Of a stretch of DNA of 64,000 bases, positions 1-11,397 are shown piece after piece (positions within the stretch are counted from its first letter, which is position 1; every line of letters starts with the position of its first letter). The notes beneath the pieces are model-generated. The model did no database searches, was not told the DNA's origin, and saw only the letters and a list, made by a program, of their open reading frames with translations. Source of the stretch: Apiotrichum sp. Y4204 (taxonomy: Eukaryota > Basidiomycota > Tremellomycetes > Trichosporonales > Trichosporonaceae); contig JAMYHL010000026.1 of assembly GCA_025531455.1 (NCBI GenBank), forward strand, positions 1-64,000, written 5' to 3'. The translations under genes were made by a program, and so were the position numbers.

Positions 1-180
1 GAAAGCCGTGAGCCGAGGTCTTGCCGCCGCCGCCGGCATCACACAATCGTCACACAGACACTATAGCGCCATTACATTTTCATTATGCCCTACCCAGTCC
101 TGCGATCCTGCTCTACTGAAAACAAGGTTGCAATTACAATCTCGCAAATACTGCTCTCCCGCATCTCCATGCACTGTATC

Positions 181-225
181 AGGGCAGGGGGGGAGGGGGG
201 GCAGGAGGGGGGGGAGAGGGGCCGA
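181..225 (+). repeat. G-run tract (possible G-quadruplex)
   Basis: A run of G-blocks of 4-8 bases separated by one or two bases, seen directly on the plus strand. Spacing and number of runs fit the general G-quadruplex pattern. No gene is close enough to suggest a role. Confidence 0.6.
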
Positions 226-2126
226 AAGCGGGGCCGGGTGGAGAGCCAGGGACGACCCGCATCAGCAGGTCACAGATCACCTGGCAGATGATGATTTGAT
301 TGATTTGACGGGCTCCGCTGTCCGGCCGGCTACAGCGGCAATGCCAACACTTCGGCTTGTCGGCTGGTCGGCTGGTCGGTTAACCGGAGATTGGCTGGTC
401 ATACGCAGGGCACAAGAGCCAAGGAGCGCTGGATCACAGGATCACAGGATCAAAGGGCACCAGAGCGCCAGAGCATCAGCAGTGTCTGTTGCGATCAGGC
501 ACAACAACAGCAGAGCTGTAGAGCCGCCGAACCCGACAAGGGGAAAGTGGGACCTGCAGCGGAGACAACGAAAAGGTCGAGCCAAGCCAAAGCAAGGCAG
601 TCGCGATCTTTTCTCGACTCGAACACCTAGGCGCGTGAAATTAAAGCCGACCTGAATGGATATGCAGCGTGAACGCGAGCCCACCGACTGTGGGCTGGCG
701 CCGTATCGTCTTTAGATTACTCGTTCTGGCCGCAATGGCATGCAGGTTGCAGACAGCTTGCAGGATATGAAGTTGCTTGCCTCTCTGTATTGTTGGTGTT
801 TCGGTCGAGTGGCCGTGGGAGGCTGTCGGAGCGTGAGAGCACGAATGCCCGGCTACTCAGGGATGTACAGATACCCAGCCAAGGGCCCGTTGCCCCGATG
901 ACAGCCCCCTCCCAGCCCTCCCAAATCGACACAATCATTCCAGGCCGTAGCAAGAGGGGATGACATGCAGGGCAGCGCCCAGCACATACGGCAGTGGCGC
1001 ACAGTGGCAAAACAGGGTGATCTCAACCGCCCGCAGCGACGGTACAATGAACAGCACAACGGATCCAGGAGGACGAACTCGTGGCTTGCACTCGAAAAGA
1101 ATGGAAAAGATCAAAAAAGTCATGAAAAAAAAGTGTCCACCAAAAGAGCCGGCGGATTTACTCGGCTGTAGGCTGCAGCCGTCGGGGAAACCTGAGTCTT
1201 TCTGCAATCTCGAGGATACTTCGCGAGTCATCGATCCAGAGTTTATGCGAGATAGCAGAGCTATGCGCAATCCCGCTATCCCGAAAATGGAGAGACACAG
1301 CAAGCTGAGCTAGCGCAATGGATGTGGTGGCGGAACTGGCGATGCGAGCGGTGACGGCTGGGCAAGATGCGCAAGATCCGGCATGCATACTGCTCACGGC
1401 TCTCCGTGCAGTTCGCTCGGGGCCTGAGTGATGGAGCGGCCTGGTCCTGTGATCTTTGGTGATCCACATCAGGTGGCCCATCAACGCCAGTGCCGAGCCT
1501 CTCAAGTTGGAGCCGCTGCAGCGCTGCATACTCCTCGCCACCTGATTGCATCTTGATCTTCTGATCTGCTGAGGGCGCTCTATTGGCAGATTGGTTTTGT
1601 TCCTAACACATGGCAGGCAATATGTGACACACAATGACAGAAGGCCACGTAAGGTTCGTCGGTCGTCGGGCGTAGACGGTCGGAGGGGCACTCGGAGGCT
1701 CGGCCGCTGTTCATGCCGTATGCCGTGGATACCGACGGACCGCCAGAGCAGAGGTTTCCCGTCCTGACACTGCCCGGTGCTACCCTCGGAGGCTTACATG
1801 CGATGGCGGCACCGCGCTCTGCTGCGCCGGCACATCAGCTCTTCCGTACCAACCTCACCTGAAACGGGCTGCTTTGCGCCGAGGATTCGGCCTGAAGACC
1901 ACAACGGATGCCCATACCTCCATATGCCGCCGGGCACCCTCGAACCCTTCTGAACAGTCACTCCCCGTGTCCCGCAGCGTTGACTACTACCACACGATCG
2001 GATGCAAGCCGGATACCATTCCCCCGCCACACCTGCAGAGCTCCACGGCGCCCCCACTGGGTCCCCCGGAGCGCATACGAGCCTCAGGCACTGGAGGCTG
2101 CCATCCGAGTATCGCCTTTTTACGGC

Positions 2127-2532
2127 CTGTCCGGCAACGGCGGACAAAATGGGCTGTGTTCTTAAGTCGTCTCCTGAAGCCTCCTGATGACATCGTTCAG
2201 AGCACTTCAGGACAAGGGTCGGCGCCGCTTCCGCCGTTGCTGGACAGAAAATAAAGGAAAAATACCAAAAAATGCGAAAATGAGGCATCATCCCAGAGTT
2301 CAGGACACTTCAGTACATATTTTCCTCCTGAAGCCTCCTGAAGAAATTTCTTCAGAACAAGAGTTCAGGAGGTGTTGCCGGACAGCCTGAAAACTCCGGA
2401 TAAACTAGGTCTGAAGTGTTCTGAAGGTGTTCTGAACTCTGGTGACGTTTTTCAGACCGTCTTCAGGACGTCCTGAAGCCGTACGGTGGTGCCTGACGCT
2501 TTCATCCTCAGGAGTCCGCCGTTGCCGGACAG
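2127..2532. repeat. ~406-bp element with 19-bp inverted ends and internal TTCAG/CTGAA repeats
   Basis: CTGTCCGGCAACGGCGGAC at 2127-2145 is the exact reverse complement of 2514-2532. Two related copies of the terminal motif lie inside (near 2231-2246 and 2370-2384). Between the ends there are about eight TTCAG and eight CTGAA pentamers, a 17-nt direct repeat (2171-2187 and 2325-2341) and a perfect 18-nt palindrome at 2461-2478. I see no transposase frame and no clear target-site duplication. It resembles a small non-autonomous foldback or MITE-like element, but that identity is inference. Confidence 0.65.
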
Positions 2533-2553
2533 CACGTTACATAGGTTGACAGC

Positions 2554-2598
2554 TAGCATAGGTAGCATAGGTAGCATAGGTAGCATAGGTAGCATAGG
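2554..2598. repeat. Minisatellite, 9 bp x 5 (TAGCATAGG)
   Basis: Five exact head-to-tail copies of TAGCATAGG, starting about 20 bp after the right end of the inverted-repeat element. Since the unit is 9 bp, the array is open in several frames, which explains short MLP-repeat or GSI-repeat peptides there; these are not treated as coding. Confidence 0.95.
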
Positions 2599-4545
2599 TA
2601 ACACGCTGCCATGGTTGGGCCACACGATGTGCACGATGCACGCGACCACCCGAGATCCAGAGATTTTGGTTACAGGGTTATCATCACGGTAGTCTCGGTT
2701 CGGCAATCTGCCTCACAGGACATTTTGATCGCATGCCCTTTCGGTGGTGGACAAATGGGCGGGCAGATGCTACAAATCTACAAATTTCGAGACAGCGCAC
2801 AGCAGGCTGCAGCAGGGCGATAGCACTGACAATGCGGCCAGCGCGGCCAGGGTCTGGGGCAGAGCGCGTCACGCTATCTCCTCGCATCGGAGCGCAGCTA
2901 ACACTGTTTGCAGCCACTGGATAATCTCGTAAGAATCGTCCGAGACGCGGCCCGAGCGAGTACAACGCGACTGGTGAATGACCAGTGCTGGGCTCCTTAG
3001 TACACCGGTGCACAGGGAATGAACCTTGAAGCGGGATCCAGGTTCGGAGATCAGAGAGGACCAAGCCTGCACACCACCACCTTGGCCAAGCACGGAGGCG
3101 CACCAGTCTGCTGCGCGTTGCGCTATTACACCTCTGGCCATGTATCCTCGGCCACCCGCCCGGATCTACCATTCACACGGGACGCCATGATCGTCATGCG
3201 ATGGCAAGCGCCAGCAAGCCACGACCCTGATCGTAGTGACTAGAAGCAACGAGGAGAGGTGGGCGGCAAAACGTCGGATACGGCGTTGCGCATTGCGATC
3301 TATCAGCCCGCAGCGCCGCCTGATCAGGCGGCGGGAGGAGCTCCGTGCGCTCAGCAATTCGTCATTAGTCTTCCGAGGATCGACGAATGATCTGATTGCC
3401 GCTGGTCGGCGCTGGCTGCTCGAGGCGGTAGAGGCGCGCGCATCGACATCTGATTGTCCGGGCCGGTAGCCGCTGCGCTCCGAGGATGATCCGCTCAGTG
3501 CTGTTTCATCATCGCTGAGCGCGTCGCATCTGTTTGAGGGACGCGCTGCTATTACATGCGTGTCCTGCATCTGTCCTGGTGGGGAGGCACCTGAAGAAGC
3601 TCAAATCTATCTTCCGTAGGTTCTCAGAATTAGGGGCGAGTTCGCCCACGATGGTCTCGATGATCACACAAAGCTCGAAAGCTCGAAATAGCTCACAGAT
3701 CATAGGACCATAGGATCTTAGGCGGCTATAGCTTGTGGAATTGTGCAATTGTGGATCGTGGACAGTTCTAAAGCGCGCTCACTATCTTAGCGACCTGCGC
3801 GTTTCATGATAGCAAGTGCTCGCTTGCACCTCAGCGGTCAGCTCCACCCACAGGGCATCATGGGACACAAATCACCATGTGTGAGCTACATCGGCGCTTC
3901 GGACTTCGCGCCCGCTGCAAGCGCTCGAGGCCGCCGATGACCCATTGAGACTTTACTATCTATTGTTGCGGTATGTAGCGTCGATCGACTCACGCCGGCT
4001 AGCGTTGCCGCCTCGAGCACGACGATCGACATCCGGCAAGCTTTATTACGCGGTGCTCGTCATAAGCGCCGACAGCCGGTTCTCGGCTATCTGGTTGCGC
4101 AGGCCCATAAGGTCTACTGTACCTTGCAGAGGCGCTCAGGATCACCATATTCACTCATCATTCCATGCTTCAAGGATGCAAAAGGCATGTCAATCTCGGA
4201 ATGTGCGTGTTCCTGCGAACTTTGCAGGTGCATGCCTGCGAATGCTGGGCATGCGCAACTCGTTGTGCTCGATTAATCCGTTGGCAGTTGGCGAGGTTTG
4301 CGCCGGCTGCCGAGCTCATTTCTATTTATTGAGATGGTCGCTGGCGGCCGCAGCGAATGAGATTGTTATGTGTATTATCTGTCATGTGAGTGTGATAACC
4401 GGATGTACAGTTTCAGTTAGATCGGCCGATATCGGTCTTGACCTCCACCTGGGCCCAAGTCCCAAGCAACCAGTCGTCACAGAAGTTATTTTTTCGGTGT
4501 TCACCATTGCATCACACCTTTGGTCAACAACAAAGCTGACCAGGC

Positions 4546-7161
4546 ATGACAACTCCGCCACCCGCAAGTGTCCCTGCCGAGGCGGTCGACTCCAAACGTC
4601 CTCGCGAGGAAGATGTTAGCGGGCCAGAAGCAAAGCGACTGCGTGAAGAGCCAACGCGAACATTCACGCGGCTACCAACCGATGTTCCCCCGGCAGTTTC
4701 GCGCTTGGGGCTGAAGCCGCAGCCTCCAGTACTCCCTCCGTCGCTGGAGCTAGCGACGGGAAAGAAGACGGATCTGAGTGCCACGGGCGGGTTTATTGGT
4801 GAGGCGGAGGTTGGGATCATTGGATACCTCGGCGACAGCGCGTTTTCGGGCGTCAAGGGCGTCATCAAACAGAGGTGAGTCCGCTTCGTCTTGCACTGCC
4901 AAGCTGACGACAGGTACACCGACTTTCTTGTCAATGAGATATCTATGGCGGGGGATATTCTTTATCTTAAGAACATTGCGCGACCTGTTGACGAGGAGGA
5001 AACCGAGAAGAAGGAAGAGACGGCGAAGAATGAGGACAACCAAGTCGGCGATGGTGAAGCGACCACTCAGGCTGCCTCGGACCTTCCCGCGGAGCTCCAG
5101 TTTGAGGAGAGGGCAGACTGGACAACATCCACGACACTAGCGCTGCGATCGCATTTGTCGGACGAGACCATCGTTGCGCTTCATGCTCTGCTGCTCGAGG
5201 GCAAGTTTCCCAAACCGGACCCAGCTGCTCAACCACCCACTGAAGTCGATGCGGAGGAGTCGGCTGCCAACCAGGCCCCTCCTAAATTTGAAGTTGTTCC
5301 ATCGCGGCAAGGTCGCCAGCGTGGCCGCGGTCGTGGTGGCCATGCGAACGCCGGCCGACAGTATGTTGATAACCGTGAAGTTGTTTCTCAGGTGAGTTTC
5401 TGAATTTTAAATACACTGACTTGCAGGTCATTGAGAGCAAGGAAGCGCGAGGGGCTGCCCATAATGCTGTCAGAGAGGCATTGAAGGGGTCGTTTGAGTC
5501 TTCTGCCCGGGAAACTGAGCAGGGCCAGTGTATTGCCATCAAGTGGGCGTCCGGCCGACCAGCACAGGGACAGCGTAAACGTGAGCCTGCATATCCTCCT
5601 CTCTGACAGTAGAACGAAATCGGCGCACACCGTACATCCACTTTACGCTTCACAAGACGAGCCGAGAGACGCAGGACTGCTTGAGCCATATTAGCCGCAT
5701 GCTCCGCTGCCACGTGAAGGACCTGACCGTCTGCGGGACGAAGGACAAGCGCGCTGTAACCGTCCAGCGGGTTTGTCTGAAGCGCGGCCACCAGACGACT
5801 CAATCGGTATGGGATGGCGTCAACGGCATCAAGGCTGGCCGGAGGACGGCAGAGGCAGCGGTTCAGGAACGCGGAGAGCGTGGTACGCGTATTGGAGACA
5901 TTGAGTACGCCCAACAGCACCTGGCGCTCGGTATGCTCAAAGGCAACCACTTTACGATTGTTTTGCGGTGCGTTTGGGGCTTAATAACGCGTGCTTACAT
6001 CCAGAAATGTTACCGCCGATTCTGTGGAGGCCGTTGACGCGGCCATGGAATCCATCCGGGACCGTGGATTTATCAATTTCTTCGGTTAGTTGTGTCACTC
6101 TCGGGGAACTGACAACAGGCATGCAGCGGTTCGGGACATCGACAGTCCCGACTCACGTCACCGGTTTGTTTCTGCTTCAGCAGAAGTGGGGCGAAGCTGT
6201 GGACTCAATCCTGTCTCTCCGTGAAGGAGAGCATCCCGACTGCGTCCGCGCAAGATTGGCGTGGTTGGAGGACAAGGACGTGAATAAGGCGCTGGAGATC
6301 ATGCCGAGGCGATCCGTAGCGGAGAGGGCAATTTGGGAGCACTGGAAGAAGGGAAATCGCAAGGAAGATAAGCTTGGAGCTTTGGGCTGCGTAGGTCTCT
6401 TGGCTGGCTGTGACTGACGTCCAGATTCCTCGCAACTTGCGCACGATCTACGTTCACGCCTACCAGAGCTACATCTGGAACCTTGTGGCTTCGAAGCGAA
6501 TCGAGCTTTCGCGCTCTCCGATGGTTGGCGACCTGGTGTTTGTGGACGGCGGCGACGATGACAGTGAGCTGTTACACAACGCACACACTAACAGTCAGAT
6601 GACGAGAGGCAAGCCGAATCTTCCTCCGCGCGAGAGGTCAAGGAGCTCACCGAGAGCGATTTGGAGAAGTACACCATGGCGGACGTGATCCTACCTTTGC
6701 CCGGTTGGAATGTCGAGTATCCCTCCGGCCCTATCCGGAAGCTGTACGAAGACATCCTGGCCGCGGACGGCATGGATCCTGCACGCATGCGTCGTGACCA
6801 GCGGTAAGTCAGCCTGGCAGAAACACTCTAACGTTTCAGCGAGTACTCGCTTCCCGGCTCGTACCGCAAGCTTATCCACACACCAAAGAATGTGTCCTGG
6901 GAACACATCCGCTACACGGACCCCGATATCAACCTGTCGCAATGCGACGAGGACCGCATCCTTGGCCTCAACATACCCGCGAAGGACGACCCCGAGGGCA
7001 AGTTCCGCGCGCTCAAGGTGTCGTGGACGCTCGGCACTTCGTGCTACGCGACGATGGCGCTCCGTGAGATCACAAGGCAGGAGACGGCGACTTGGAACCA
7101 GATAAATCTTACCTTGGAGAACGAGGACCAGGCCCATAAGGGGAGCTCTACTGCTGCCTAA
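4546..7161 (+). CDS. PUS7: tRNA pseudouridine synthase D family (Pus7)
   Basis: Converts specific uridines in tRNA (and, in yeast Pus7, snRNA and mRNA) to pseudouridine in the nucleus or cytoplasm. About 770 residues in nine exons; joins read across all eight short introns. The TruD family signature is clear: an N-terminal YTDFLVNEI block, then CGTKDKRAVTVQ in the fourth exon, whose Asp is the catalytic residue of the family. Later come NHFTIVLRNV, a QQKWGEA core and a C-terminal LPGSYRKL...VSWTLGTSCYATMALREI block. The N-terminus before residue ~100 is basic, proline-rich and probably disordered. The ATG at 4546 is in frame with the first conserved block. Its 3' end is about 310 bp from the next gene on the same strand. 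Confidence 0.95.
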
Positions 7162-7471
7162 CCTGTAGCATGCGGGGCGGTGATATTGTCTGTATCAGTC
7201 AGTGCATGCATTCTTCACGAACTCGGGTTACCATCAGAGAACCATGATTACCTGTGGGGCACCGCCTACATATGACTCACGTGCCCGCGGATGCAATTTG
7301 TCGCGCATTTGCGTGGCTGATTTTCATGAACTCGCGACGCGTCGCGCGCCAAATCACCCAGGGCAGCTTGGGCAGGCGCGTGAGCGCGCGAGCATCCCTC
7401 TCTGCATCATGGATGCACACATAATACAACATTCTTTCATCCATCCATCCCTCATTCTCCATCCATCCACA
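7162..7471. other. PUS7-CDT2 intergenic region
   Basis: Short spacer containing the putative CDT2 promoter, with the cell-cycle-type elements listed next and a CATCCATC-rich tract just before the ATG. No gene seen. Confidence 0.7.
7333..7353 (+). promoter_or_regulatory. MCB palindrome plus E2F-like site upstream of CDT2
   Basis: CGCGACGCGTCGCG (7333-7346) is a perfect 14-bp palindrome centred on ACGCGT, the MluI cell-cycle box bound by fungal MBF. It overlaps GCGCCAAA at 7346-7353, the reverse of the E2F consensus TTTGGCGC. It lies about 120 bp before the CDT2 ATG. Sites are seen; binding is inferred. Confidence 0.55.
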
Positions 7472-9260
7472 ATGGCAGAAGGACGCGCTCCCCTCGCCCC
7501 TCGGTCGTTGAACGCGCCCACGGCGGCGCTCTACCCCATTTTCCTCGGCAAGCGGACCATCGAGGAGGAGGCGGACAAGGCGAAACGCGTGCGGCCGTCG
7601 CCTGAAGGTCGGCGCGACAAGCGCCCGCGCCCCAGCCTGCCCGATGACGAGGCGCTGAGCATACCGCACTTCTTCTCTCCCTCTGTTCCCCGCCGCGCGA
7701 TCGTAATCCCCAAACCCGCGATACCCCCTCCAGCCCCGGTACTCGAGCCAAGGGGGTGGAAACGCGCGCGCCGCCGCTTGGGAGCTCCTCCTGCACGACG
7801 CTGTGAGTTTCTTCTCTGTTGCTAAGCTGACAGCAGCCTGTGGATCGCCGTTCCTCACCTCCCTCGCGTCGACTACACCTTCCTCAATCGTGCTCCCCTC
7901 GCTGAACAGCCCAGACGGGCAGCACCGGGACTTTGACCCCGTGCTTGCAATCGCGTTCAACAACAAGGCGAAGCTGCTCAGTGCGTATGATGCGCGGCAG
8001 ATGGGCGAGAGGCGCCTTCTCGCGCTCGGCGGGGAAGAGGGGACGGTCAAGGTCGTGGATGTCGATAATGCGGATGCGCCGTCTGTTTGGTGGCGCGCAC
8101 ATGGGAATGCTGTGTTTGACGTCAAGTGGGCTGCGAACGACTCTTGGTTGGTGAGTTTGGGACAACGCGTCCCGTCGATTGTAGCGTGTTTTGCTGACTT
8201 TGCAGCTTTCCGCGTCGGCCGACCAGACATTGCGCATCCATGACGTTTCGCGAGAACGTCCTCATCCCCTCGCGACACTCCGAGGGCACACGTCCACCAT
8301 CAAGGCGACGACCTTCTTGGATCCTTCACGCGGCAGTGGCGACGCGCCGTGGAATGTTATTGCGTCAGGCGGACGCGATGGTAATATCCACATTTACGAT
8401 CTTCGCTGCCGGGGAGCAGGTCTTGCTGAGAATGATGCCACTCTGCGCCGGTCATCACGCACGCGTGCATCCGCGGGCCCCAGCGGTCCAGCAGATCTGG
8501 AGCCAGTTCTGACTCTGCGTCAACCGCATAATGCCACATCTAGCAGGCGGGCCTCGGATTTAGTGAGTGGTAGCTACGGGGCATGTACTGACGCGTAGCG
8601 TTCTGTCACTCGGACGATTACGAGCCTCGTCGCCCTTCAGTCGATGCCCGGGATTCTTGCTTCTGGAGGTACATATGACGGAGTTGTCAAGCTGTGGGAC
8701 ATTCGCTGTCCCGAGCCGTCTTCGTCTCTGCGTCCCAGGTCCATACCCTACGGTGTCTTGCCGGATCCAACTCTATTTGGACCAAACGCTTCCGGGCGCA
8801 GCCGGTCCGTGAACGCTCTCTGCGAACAGCCCCTAAACGGAGACCTGTACGCGCTCTGTGGCGACTCGAAAGTTCACGTCCTGCGGCCGAGTGCGGCTCT
8901 ATACGGCAGTTCTAACCCCCGCGATGCCATCCTGCCGCAAAAGTTTGTCCACCCCGACCTCCTCGTCAAGTCGTTCTATGTCCGCATGGCTATCTCTCCG
9001 GACGGCAAGTACCTCGCAAGTGGATCGCGTGAAGGCGGCGTCATGACATGGTCGACCGACACGGCACAAGGTTCTGATGTTGTCGCCACACCAGTCCGGA
9101 TTGAGTCTCATGGCATGGGCGAGATGCCCGAGGTCACCGCCGTGGACTGGGCCAAAGATATGGTGAGTCCGCCATGCGAAGGGGCATGCGCTAACTTTTC
9201 TAGGTTGCCGCATCGTCGGATGACTCCGTTACTAGGCTCTGGAACGGAGATAAGCCCTGA
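7472..9260 (+). CDS. CDT2: WD40 substrate receptor of CRL4 ubiquitin ligase (Cdt2/DTL)
   Basis: Cdt2 brings PCNA-bound substrates such as Cdt1 to the Cul4-Ddb1 ligase during S phase. About 545 residues in five exons. The first ~110 residues are basic and disordered and contain a PIP-box-like ALSIPHFF. WD repeats follow: GEEGTVKVVDVD, WLLSASADQTLRIHDVS, IASGGRDGNIHIYDLRC, LASGGTYDGVVKLWDIRC, YLASGSREGGVMTW and VAASSDDSVTRLWN. IYDLRC and LWDIRC are WDxR-type ends used to dock on Ddb1. The stop comes straight after the last repeat, so the long C-terminal tail of animal DTL is absent. The closest alternative is another DCAF, but repeat wording fits Cdt2 best. Confidence 0.8.
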
Positions 9261-9853
9261 GTGGAGCGGAGTTGCTTGCTGGTTGTGTTGGCGTAATTTG
9301 TACATTAGGCAGATTGTGACATCGGTTACAGGCTCTGATTCCAAAGAACGGGAGGAATGCACAAGTGACCGATGTGCGTAATATCACGCAAACGAGGCTC
9401 CACTCTGCGCTAGATATGCATGGGGGTCTGGCCCAGCTGTCCGGATCTGTCGCTTCGGGCACTCTAGAGGTGTGCACATGTGCATCGGGACGTGCTGTTG
9501 GTTGCCGAACCCCAACCCTCGACTAGGAATAGACATGGGTGAACTATTGTGCGGTGGTAGATTACCCGGTGCGGTGATGTATGCATGCGGCCACCACCAG
9601 GAATATGAGCCAAGCGAACCAAAAGACGTCGTTCCGCACCAACGAGACGATGGCAAATGTCTGGAACCGAGCTGGTCAACAACTCTCTTATCATCCATCG
9701 GTTCATCCACCATATCCATTTGTCGTGCCCATCACCATAACTTCACTCCGCCTTCTACGTCGAGCGAAAACAACAGTTCGCTCATCGATGACCCCCGTGT
9801 CCCCACTTGCTTCAGCAACGACCTCGCTCTCCTAACACCACCACTCCGAGATC
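9261..9853. other. CDT2-SPT3 intergenic region
   Basis: About 590 bp with a pyrimidine-rich lead into the SPT3 ATG. No gene or RNA seen. Confidence 0.6.
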
Positions 9854-11331
9854 ATGTCGAACCTCGCGCTGCCGGCAGCAGCCAAGCGCCCCGCGGGCCT
9901 GGCATTACCCGGCGCGCCGGCGTCGTCCACCAACTCTCCTGCACCCACTGCGCCGCGTCGCTCCTCCTCCGTCGTCGTACCCCCTGGAAAGGAGGCCGGG
10001 CGCGCATCCGCCTCGCCCTCCCCCGAACCCGATGAGGACGGCGACGGGGATGGCGATGACGACGACGACGAGACGCTCAAAAAGTCCAAGAGCTCCAAGA
10101 AGAAGAAGAGCGGCGCGGCGGCGGCCACGGCAGAAACCCCCAACAAGCCCGAGTACAAGTACACCAACGAGATAGCGCAGATGGTGAGGCTTGTGTCAGG
10201 TGTGAGCCTGGATCTAACTCCAGATGTTCGTGTTTGGCGAGGTCCAGGACCCGCTACCTGAAACGATACATCTCGTTGAGGATGTCGTCCGTGGCCAGAT
10301 TATCGAGATTGTACGTCTACATAATCTCTAGTGTTTGGTACGGTGCCTAACCTACAGGTCACGCGTGCACGGCTACTCACGCACCTGCGGTCCTCACGCT
10401 TCCTCTCGGCTGAGGACCTCATCTTCCTCATCCGCGACGACCGTGGCAAGGTCAACCGCCTCAGGACGTACCTGAGCTGGAAGGACGTGCGGAAGCGTGC
10501 AAAGGAGGACGAGGAGGGCGGAGACGTTGACGTCGATGACGCAGGTGAGGCTCCTTGTGTGTCGAGTCCAAGCTAATCTCAAGAAAAGAGCGCGATCAAG
10601 GGCCGCAAGCCGATTGTCAAGCTGTCGTGGGAGCTGTTGACACCGTTCTCGGACTTTCTCCGCTCGCTCCCGACACAGCAGAACCGCGCCGAGGAAGAGG
10701 AGGATGAAGACGAGGATGAAATGCAGGCGTACCAGGATAGCATGCAGCGTCTGAGGGTGAGTTGTCACTCCTGACATGGCTAACCTTCGCAGGACGCCGA
10801 CGAGATCACCAAGAAGATGACCAAGGACGAGTACGTCCACTACTCGGACTGTCGACAGGCATCGTTCACCTACAGAAAAGGTAAGAGTGTATCACCAGGA
10901 ACATTTCATCTAACATCACAGCTCGCCGGTTCAGAGACTTTGTCAACTTCAGCGCATATCTCGACGTTCGTCCGAACGACGATATCATTGACATTTTGGG
11001 TTTCCTAGCGTTCGAGATGGTCCGCTCCCTGTGTGTGACCGCGCTGGAAGTGCGGGAGCAGCTGGAGAGGTCATCCGCCTCGAACAGCCGGAACTCTATG
11101 AAGCGAAAGATGAACGGCGGAGAAAGCGCAGCTGCCAAGCGCCTCCGAATGGACGCTGCAGGCGAACCTCGTTCCCTGTTCGCGCCGCCTCCTAGCGCAA
11201 GGCAGCCTCTCCTTCCCAGCCATGTGTTGGAGGCATTTGCCCAGATCCAGCGCAAGCAGACCTCCAACCGCATGTGCGGCATGCGCAATTGGCGCGGAGG
11301 GATGTCGAGAAACCGCCTCGCGCTGGTTTGA
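9854..11331 (+). CDS. SPT3: SAGA complex subunit Spt3
   Basis: Spt3 is the TBP-interacting histone-fold subunit of SAGA (related to TFIID TAF13/TAF11 fused). About 420 residues in six exons. Residues 1-105 are low-complexity with an acidic run and a KKKK stretch. The first histone fold begins at [20 protein letters not shown] and contains [13 protein letters not shown] and [20 protein letters not shown], near-diagnostic for Spt3. An acidic linker precedes the second fold, with [11 protein letters not shown] and [19 protein letters not shown]. The intron before [12 protein letters not shown] uses the acceptor that keeps frame. The C-terminus is basic. It converges on the proteasome gene with a 66-bp gap. 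Confidence 0.96.
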
Positions 11332-11397
11332 TCTAGATTCAACATCAATCATCAATAGTTGTATACACATGCATGTGAACCCCTGTACATATCTTCT

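Larger units (their letters stand above)
1..4545. other. Gene-poor 5' region
   Basis: I see no convincing gene in these 4.5 kb. Open frames of 160-220 codons exist (for example around 1160-1690 and 1794-2290 on minus, 3945-4619 on plus), but they rely on non-ATG starts or show no family motif, and such lengths occur by chance in GC-rich DNA. The stretch holds a G-run tract, an inverted-repeat element at 2127-2532 and a 9-bp minisatellite, listed separately. It could be a decayed element or long intergenic DNA. Confidence 0.5.

Noticed and set aside
3945..4619. 224-codon plus-strand frame
   Set aside because: Begins at TTG, overlaps the PUS7 start in another frame and shows no domain.
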